From assembly GCA_964393815.1 (NCBI GenBank), contig CAYMUP010000032.1, positions 1 through 10,146 on the forward strand: a DNA stretch of 10,146 nucleotides, written 5' to 3'. The notes under the pieces were generated by a model. The model was given only the letters and a program-made list of their open reading frames with translations, had not been told where the DNA came from and did not search any database. Every line of letters begins with the position of its first letter. Positions within the stretch are counted from its first letter, which is position 1. The stretch is from JAGXIT01 sp964393815 (GTDB lineage Bacteria; Patescibacteriota; Saccharimonadia; Saccharimonadales; UBA4665). Of this stretch, positions 7,001 through 10,146 are shown one piece after another. Both the position numbers and the translations under genes were made by a program.

Positions 7001-8536
7001 GCTTTTATCAGTTGCCTGTTGCTGTGCCGCTTCCTCTTCTGACTTTTGCTTATTGAGTGTCTGGATTTCCTGTTCTATTTCAGTAACTTTTGATTGAGAG
7101 CTTTGAACATCTTTGTAGAGCGACTGTATGTTTTCGTACCACTCTCGGGTAATCTTAGGAGAGCTTTCACCAAACTCGTATGAGTCTAGAGATTTCCACT
7201 CATTATGTAAATCGAAGTATTTACGTCCGCCCTCGATTGAACCGTCGAACTGAGGTTTGTATTCATGCAGCTTAACTAGTGCATTAGTGGGATCGGTAGG
7301 AGTGGTAGGATTATATAGAGCTTGGGCGATACCTTTTAGTGAGTTCGCGGCACTATCACGTTCGTCTTCTTCGGTATGTAGTCTTGATGATCTGTCTGGT
7401 AGATAGCCATACAAATACTGTATATCAAGCGTCTTGAGCTTGTCTTTCACGCCTCGAACAGCTTGATCTTTTTGACTTACAAATAATACCTTTTTACCAG
7501 TCGCCGCTAAGTGGCTTACGATATTTGCAATCGTTTGAGATTTGCCTGTGCCAGGAGGACCTTCGACTACTGCAGCTCTGTTTCCTAATTTCCCTAAGAC
7601 TTGAAGCTGTGATTTATCGTAAGGAAACGGGAAAAATAGTTCTTGACCACCGTCATCTTCGGCATCTTCGCTAATCGACATATCACGATCATCAACCCAA
7701 GCACTTAGTGATGTATCAAGAAGCGATTCATCGTCTGCTTGCTCAATAATTCCTAGCAAGTCTTGTGATAAAAAGTAATTAACTTTAGGTAGCAGAATTA
7801 CTAGAACACTTTCCATATCTGGTTCTGCGATTATATCTGTAGCACCTTTTTCACGGAGCAAATGTGTTACTTTAGACCACAGCTCATCAACAAAGCTTGT
7901 ATCGACAGGAATTGTAGTTCTTTCCTCGGATTCACTACGTGCAACAAACTTAAAAATCTCATCTCTATCCTCTTGGGGTAAGAACTCATTGAGGAAACTA
8001 ACATGCGTAGTGATCATTGAGTCGTCTACTGTCAATGCATAGTGCCTCGCACCTCCTGAATCACGGAAACTTATCGTCACGGGTACAGAGAACAAGTGTT
8101 GCTCAACGTGCTTAACGCCGTTATTTTTCTCTGACTCTTCATCCACGGTGTCATTTAAGGATTGTGCGGCAAAACTAACCCTACCGAACCTTAGTGAAAC
8201 CTGTTTTGTATAGGAGCTTGTTTCATACTTTCTGTAAATGTCATCCAAAACTCGTGCGATGTCTAGCTTCTTTTTATCCTCTTCGCTTAGCTCTTTGCTC
8301 TCGGACTCTTTCTGCTCGTCGTCTTCATTGACTTCAAGTAACTCAAGCTTTGGTTCAAGGTTTAATGTCAATACAAGCGAATCATAATCTATCGCATCAT
8401 CTCTTTTATAGAGTGGTGTAGCGTCTAGTATTTCTTGAGGAATTATTGTCTGTTTCGCTTGCCTAGAAAGTAGACTTGGAGATATTAAGTCTATATAGTC
8501 ACGACAGTATAAAGCTAATTGTTTTAGGCTAACCAT
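4094..8536 (-). CDS. SF1 helicase fused to Vsr/DUF559-like nuclease and WYL-like domain
   Basis: A 1480-aa ATP-driven helicase or translocase with a C-terminal nuclease. Residues 1-300 are a family-specific N-terminus lacking the DUF4011 signature. Helicase motifs: Walker A GPPGTGKS (326-333), Ia KKVLFVSQ (348-355), Walker B DEASQ (813-817), III FGDTLQ (836-841), IV LRNHYRSP (894-901), V EGIQGDERD (1008-1016) and VI GRVNVAFSRAR (1050-1060). Nearly 480 residues, largely coiled coil, separate motifs I and II. The nuclease (about 1105-1215) has Asp1138 (FKIDLVI), AIECDG with Glu1153 and Asp1155, His1159 and GWRFYRI: a complete Vsr/MTES_1575 pattern. A Pro/Ala/Lys linker leads to an unassigned alpha/beta segment (1300-1377) and a WYL-like end (1414-1480). 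There is no SD; TATAAT lies 11 nt upstream, so the mRNA may be leaderless. It heads the operon. The architecture resembles the Hhe anti-phage protein, so a defence role is inferred. Confidence 0.92.
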   Translation of the reverse strand: MVSLKQLALYCRDYIDLISPSLLSRQAKQTIIPQEILDATPLYKRDDAIDYDSLVLTLNLEPKLELLEVNEDDEQKESESKELSEEDKKKLDIARVLDDIYRKYETSSYTKQVSLRFGRVSFAAQSLNDTVDEESEKNNGVKHVEQHLFSVPVTISFRDSGGARHYALTVDDSMITTHVSFLNEFLPQEDRDEIFKFVARSESEERTTIPVDTSFVDELWSKVTHLLREKGATDIIAEPDMESVLVILLPKVNYFLSQDLLGIIEQADDESLLDTSLSAWVDDRDMSISEDAEDDGGQELFFPFPYDKSQLQVLGKLGNRAAVVEGPPGTGKSQTIANIVSHLAATGKKVLFVSQKDQAVRGVKDKLKTLDIQYLYGYLPDRSSRLHTEEDERDSAANSLKGIAQALYNPTTPTDPTNALVKLHEYKPQFDGSIEGGRKYFDLHNEWKSLDSYEFGESSPKITREWYENIQSLYKDVQSSQSKVTEIEQEIQTLNKQKSEEEAAQQQATDKSTAIAKQFAEKTSYTWISDESELLRGLSYADVADMMHRLLESFETHATDRKSNFIKSKLNNMKLSKELNTAIEALPREMYESLREIVFSENTKTKRFMQLKEIAAYFNAKDKLDERFTEHSQKADEIGRSLSAKINELSEVQALLGKLSEQLTQWQLAAEDMGRIEALVEQNGESVFEYIARRYELTTQLNNFKILNPNLINEEIIREKAVYKSLIRDYLKNRLSRRVEEFKQVKQYRASLESIGRKLSKSKKAYKTFDSLKSNPENFEAMSGIIPIWMMGLDDASRVLPLEQNIFDYVIIDEASQCNISYALPAMYRAKHTILFGDTLQMRDTTTAFKSNERLEALASKHKIPEDLQIKASEDSVKSVMDIAKLAGFQTTVLRNHYRSPIELIGFSNENFYEPRGRRLQVVNDDILATKEGRVLTNHLVAPNPAVELSEKTNVTEAVYIRDVLLPNIKSDPRTADKSIAILTFFNEQAELLRRVITDDTIKVATIEGIQGDERDIIIYSFVIKSPKEKTRYIRMTGEGGELNKEIAEGRVNVAFSRARLQVHCVTSIAPNLWPEGIWIKRYLEYVEEHGHVKRLAKTEQHFDSKFEENVYDFLFSKLDPSKYTLTTQVESCGFKIDLVIRSIETGKKLAIECDGPTHFEMGDGQVRVANDYERQFVLETAGWRFYRIIYSEWLEEESKQKQELFDYVQKYMKQAKSVSEEKTVTNEPTYVPVAVEVPLDFVEALKASAAAQPTSRFGRKAPAKNSDEPAPKPVAAMPELEYVPLEKKAPVQTAKPNNFTTWLQSQSVAIREADPNNSSKGWEARFRVKSESEADKVSQILSKVGINAGKAWSKGNSFVVPVYGEENVTYIASKLQGMNQKPISTTKSKPVTKKSEAAKKEVSKFTVGHREVDQAKLTAYLQQHRNGKIQIRYQSMRAGSSNYWRTLDVKDFDDTYIHAMQEDKEYPIKYRRDRVVEFK

Positions 8537-8547
8537 ATTTATTGTGT

Positions 8548-8553
8548 ATTATA
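8548..8553 (-). promoter_or_regulatory. Promoter -10 box of the three-gene operon
   Basis: A perfect TATAAT on the minus strand ends 11 nt before the helicase ATG. No good -35 lies 16-18 nt further upstream (TGTTAT at 17 nt is poor). A start site about 7 nt after the box would leave a leader of about 4 nt, with no SD. Confidence 0.6.
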
Positions 8554-8916
8554 CAAAAATATACAGCTTAATAACAGGTGTAAATATTGCTAGTATGCAA
8601 TGTTCCTCGTCTTAGACATTAAAGCGTGTTACAGGGTCTCTAAATGCCTCACAGAGGGTATATTCACCAGGGGTTACCGTTCATCTTTATCGCAACGAAA
8701 ATAGTACGTAGTACCGCAGAAATTTTTTTCCATAAATTTTACCCCTTAACGTCATTTTCTTTTCTTTTTACCATTTGATAATCCTTGGATTAAGTAATTA
8801 CCTCTGCCGTATCACGCAGAGCTAAAGAGGGGTATCAATCAACGGCAATAGTTTCCGCGAATCGCTTTGTGTCACGAACGGCATTTACTTCAACTTCTCG
8901 AGCTAACTCTTCGCGC
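8554..8916. other. Divergent intergenic region upstream of the operon
   Basis: This lies between the minus-strand operon and the plus-strand truncated gene. It contains a TAGTACGTAGTAC direct repeat (8702-8714), a CTCTGC/GCAGAG stem (8802-8807 with 8816-8821) that might be an operator or RNA hairpin, and an A/T-rich run. A 19-aa minus-strand ORF (8674-8733, MEKNFCGTTYYFRCDKDER) has AAGGGG at a suitable distance, but it is too short to call a gene. Confidence 0.5.
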
Positions 8917-8922
8917 TATAAT
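8917..8922 (+). promoter_or_regulatory. -10 box of the truncated plus-strand gene
   Basis: A perfect TATAAT ends 13 nt before the ATG at 8936, with no SD in between and no clear -35 (TTCTCG at 16 nt is weak). This mirrors the arrangement at the helicase gene on the opposite strand and again implies a very short or absent leader. Confidence 0.5.
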
Positions 8923-8935
8923 AACTACCAAGACT

Positions 8936-8984
8936 ATGGAAAATGCAAACAATCCATCCCAGGCTAATGACTATGCTGTCGCAA
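8936..8984 (+). pseudogene. 5' end of a gene truncated by the IS3 element
   Basis: From the ATG at 8936 the frame reads MENANNPSQANDYAVA (16 codons), then crosses into the insertion sequence and stops at 9020-9022. The polar Asn/Gln/Pro-rich start, a perfect -10 box 13 nt upstream and the abrupt switch to GC-rich IS sequence suggest the true N-terminus of a gene whose rest lies beyond the element. The product cannot be identified from 16 residues. The alternative is a chance ORF in the intergenic region. Confidence 0.5.
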
Positions 8985-8989
8985 TGGTG

Positions 8990-9880
8990 TCAAGCTCCCC
9001 TTTTTCCGGACGCCAATTCTAGACTCTTGAGGCCAGCGGCGTAAGCCGCTGGTGTTGTTTTGAACGCTAGGTGAATACGCTTTGTAGTGTAGTAGTGAAT
9101 ATATAACGCTATGGCTTCGTGTAGTTCGGCGATGGTTTTATGCTTGCTAGTCCTCCCGAATTCCTTTTTGAAGTTACCAAACCAACGCTCCATGAAACCA
9201 TTTTGCCATGGACTGGCCTTGGCCGAACAAGATAGGCGAATTTCCATCCTTTGGCACAGTAATTGGTGTTTGTAGCTTAAGTATTCCGAACCCTGGTCGG
9301 AATGAAGGATTGCGGGGCTCGAGTGCTTGCTGAGCGCGTCAAGTATGGCGCTGTGTGTCAACTCGCTCGTGTGGTTTGTACCAAGCCGCCAGCCGACAAT
9401 CTCCCGTGTTTTGAGACTCATGACGACAGCAAGGTAGCAAAAGGTGTTGTCATGCTTAATGTAAGTGAAGTCCTGCACCCAGGCCTCGGCGTCAACCATC
9501 CCGCTGTAATCCATGCCGCCTTGCGGTCTGCTAACATCCCTGAAGACAGCGTAGTCATGCAGGACATTGGGTGGCGCGTCGATCTCGGCCATATTGCCGC
9601 CAGGGTATTTGTGTGCCTTGCTTGCGGTCGGCACCGTCACGCCGGCGACTGTCCGTATCCGGCGTGTTTTCTTTTGGCTCCAGCCAAGATGGATCGCAAG
9701 TCTGCGGACACCGTAAAACGGATGCTGTGCGTGCGCGGCTCGTAGCTCCGCCACGGCTATATCGTCGCGACGAGTCAGTATAACGGGTTTGTCGTAATAG
9801 CTACTCGCACTAATGCCGAGTAATCCTAGGAAGTGCCTGCGCCACCCTGGATCGACCTCGGTTTCCAGGATGGCTATCTT
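8990..9880 (-). CDS. IS3-family transposase OrfB (DDE integrase)
   Basis: This is the catalytic half of the transposase, made as a fusion with OrfA by -1 frameshifting. The fused product would be 380 aa. An HTH_21-like segment (FYGVRRLAIHLGW) is followed by an rve-type core: Asp in WVQDFTYI, Asp in HSDQGSEY, and Glu in NGFMERWFGNFKKE with Lys seven residues later. These are residues 221, 279 and 315 of the fusion. Thirty-five residues separate the second Asp from the Glu, the IS3 spacing. The frame extends upstream to an ATG at 10006, but that part is orfA read out of frame and is not the start. No stop or frameshift breaks the core, so the element looks capable of transposition. Confidence 0.93.
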   Translation of the reverse strand, partial: KIAILETEVDPGWRRHFLGLLGISASSYYDKPVILTRRDDIAVAELRAAHAQHPFYGVRRLAIHLGWSQKKTRRIRTVAGVTVPTASKAHKYPGGNMAEIDAPPNVLHDYAVFRDVSRPQGGMDYSGMVDAEAWVQDFTYIKHDNTFCYLAVVMSLKTREIVGWRLGTNHTSELTHSAILDALSKHSSPAILHSDQGSEYLSYKHQLLCQRMEIRLSCSAKASPWQNGFMERWFGNFKKEFGRTSKHKTIAELHEAIALYIHYYTTKRIHLAFKTTPAAYAAGLKSLELASGKRGA

Positions 9881-10131
9881 TTTGGGCGCTGCATCTCCGC
9901 GGTGGCGCGGCCGATGATGCGGTACGCTATCTCTAGCTCTTTTTTCAGGCGGTTGTTTTCCAGGATGAGGTTGCGGTCGCTTCCCACGACGCCACTGCTG
10001 AGCCAAGCGTAAATAGTCTTGGACGATACGCCATACTTCGCGGCGGCCTCGACGACCGGCAGGCCTAGCTCGCGTACTTCGTGAATGATGTCAGCTTTAA
10101 TTTGTGGATCGGTATGTTTGCCTACGGGCAT
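9874..10131 (-). CDS. IS3-family transposase OrfA (DNA-binding)
   Basis: This 85-aa regulatory and DNA-binding subunit has a helix-turn-helix (residues about 10-45, including VVEAAAKYGVSSKTIYAWL) that recognises the element's ends. A leucine-zipper-like helix follows (about 53-75, LILENNRLKKELEIAYRII) for multimerisation with OrfAB. AAAGGAG lies 8 nt before the ATG. The gene ends in MQRPKR and a TAG directly after the slippery site, so most ribosomes make OrfA and a fraction make the OrfAB fusion. Confidence 0.92.
   Translation of the reverse strand: MPVGKHTDPQIKADIIHEVRELGLPVVEAAAKYGVSSKTIYAWLSSGVVGSDRNLILENNRLKKELEIAYRIIGRATAEMQRPKR
9880..9886 (-). promoter_or_regulatory. Programmed -1 frameshift heptamer
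   Basis: In the orfA frame the codons CGC CCA AAA contain C CCA AAA, which fits X XXY YYZ. Slipping one base back gives CCC AAA A and continues in the orfB frame as AAG ATA GCC. The orfA stop is at 9874-9876, just past the site. This is the standard IS3 mechanism for making the OrfAB transposase. Confidence 0.85.
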
Positions 10132-10146
10132 AAAATGGACTCCTTT

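Larger units (their letters stand above)
8985..10146 (-). mobile_element. IS3-family insertion sequence, right end outside the window
   Basis: The element carries orfA and orfB on the minus strand with a programmed -1 frameshift. It is clearly more GC-rich than the genes to its left, pointing to arrival from another host. The left boundary is set near TGGTGTCAAGCTCCCC at 8985, since IS3 ends usually begin with TG and the transposase stop (8990-8992) often lies in the terminal repeat. The other end would lie just past the window, because only 15 nt precede orfA. The visible inner part (AAAGGAGTCCATTTT) matches the left end only imperfectly, so terminal repeats and target duplication cannot be confirmed. 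Confidence 0.85.

Noticed and set aside
4094..8536. DUF4011 domain at the helicase N-terminus, as in Hhe
   Set aside because: I see no DUF4011-type signature in residues 1-300; only the helicase plus Vsr-like order is shared.
9302..9745. Plus-strand ORF of 147 codons inside the IS
   Set aside because: It lies antisense to the catalytic core of OrfB and has no family features.
9881..10006. Upstream extension of the orfB frame to an ATG
   Set aside because: This part is orfA read out of frame; the slippery heptamer explains how OrfB is made.
1..10146. Alternative genetic code with TGA as glycine
   Set aside because: TGA ends the helicase gene just before a well-placed SD and start, and ends OrfB, so it acts as a stop.
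1..10146. tRNA, rRNA or CRISPR array
   Set aside because: No cloverleaf T-arm signature, no rRNA-like stretch, and no regularly spaced repeats were seen on either strand.

Overview
The window reads as a moderately AT-rich bacterial chromosome segment whose native genes nearly all lie on the minus strand, interrupted at the right by a visibly more GC-rich IS3-family insertion sequence. TGA and TAA both act as normal stops (TGA ends the large helicase gene and the transposase), so the standard code applies. Good Shine-Dalgarno (SD) sites precede several genes, but the two promoter-like sites at the operon head imply almost leaderless mRNAs. The 177-aa protein at 224-757 has a pattern I associate with small PH-domain-like proteins common in Patescibacteria/CPR (e.g. 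Saccharibacteria). This makes a CPR host plausible but not proven.

Layout, right to left (the direction of most transcription). (1) 8985-10146: an IS3-family element with orfA and orfB joined by a canonical -1 slippery heptamer. Its catalytic residues are intact and its right end lies outside the window. It has cut a plus-strand gene after about 16 codons (8936-8984). (2) 8537-8935: a divergent intergenic region. It has a TATAAT box 11 nt before the minus-strand helicase start and another 13 nt before the plus-strand truncated gene, with no SD at either. (3) 8536-1782: a tight three-gene operon. It encodes a 1480-aa SF1 helicase with a Vsr/DUF559-like nuclease and a WYL-like C-terminus, a 423-aa DUF2130-type coiled-coil protein with a PD-(D/E)XK-like core, and a 339-aa zinc-ribbon protein of unknown function. 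Gaps are 16 and 4 nt, and a strong intrinsic terminator (1662-1692) closes it. (4) 1276-224: a 47-aa proline/acid-rich small protein, a 17-bp intercistronic hairpin, a 106-aa basic protein with a near-consensus SD, and the PH-like 177-aa protein, whose start overlaps the previous stop. (5) 1-223: no gene, but it holds a sequence box and hairpin that resemble those downstream of the three-gene operon.

The most interesting content is the three-gene operon. A helicase fused to a Vsr-like nuclease, next to a second nuclease-like coiled-coil protein and a zinc-ribbon protein, fits a candidate anti-phage or nucleic-acid-processing system. The helicase-Vsr architecture resembles the reported Hhe defence protein, but I do not recognise this three-gene combination as a named system. 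A second item of interest is the diverged 38-nt box (about 30 of 38 identical) found after two separate minus-strand gene groups.
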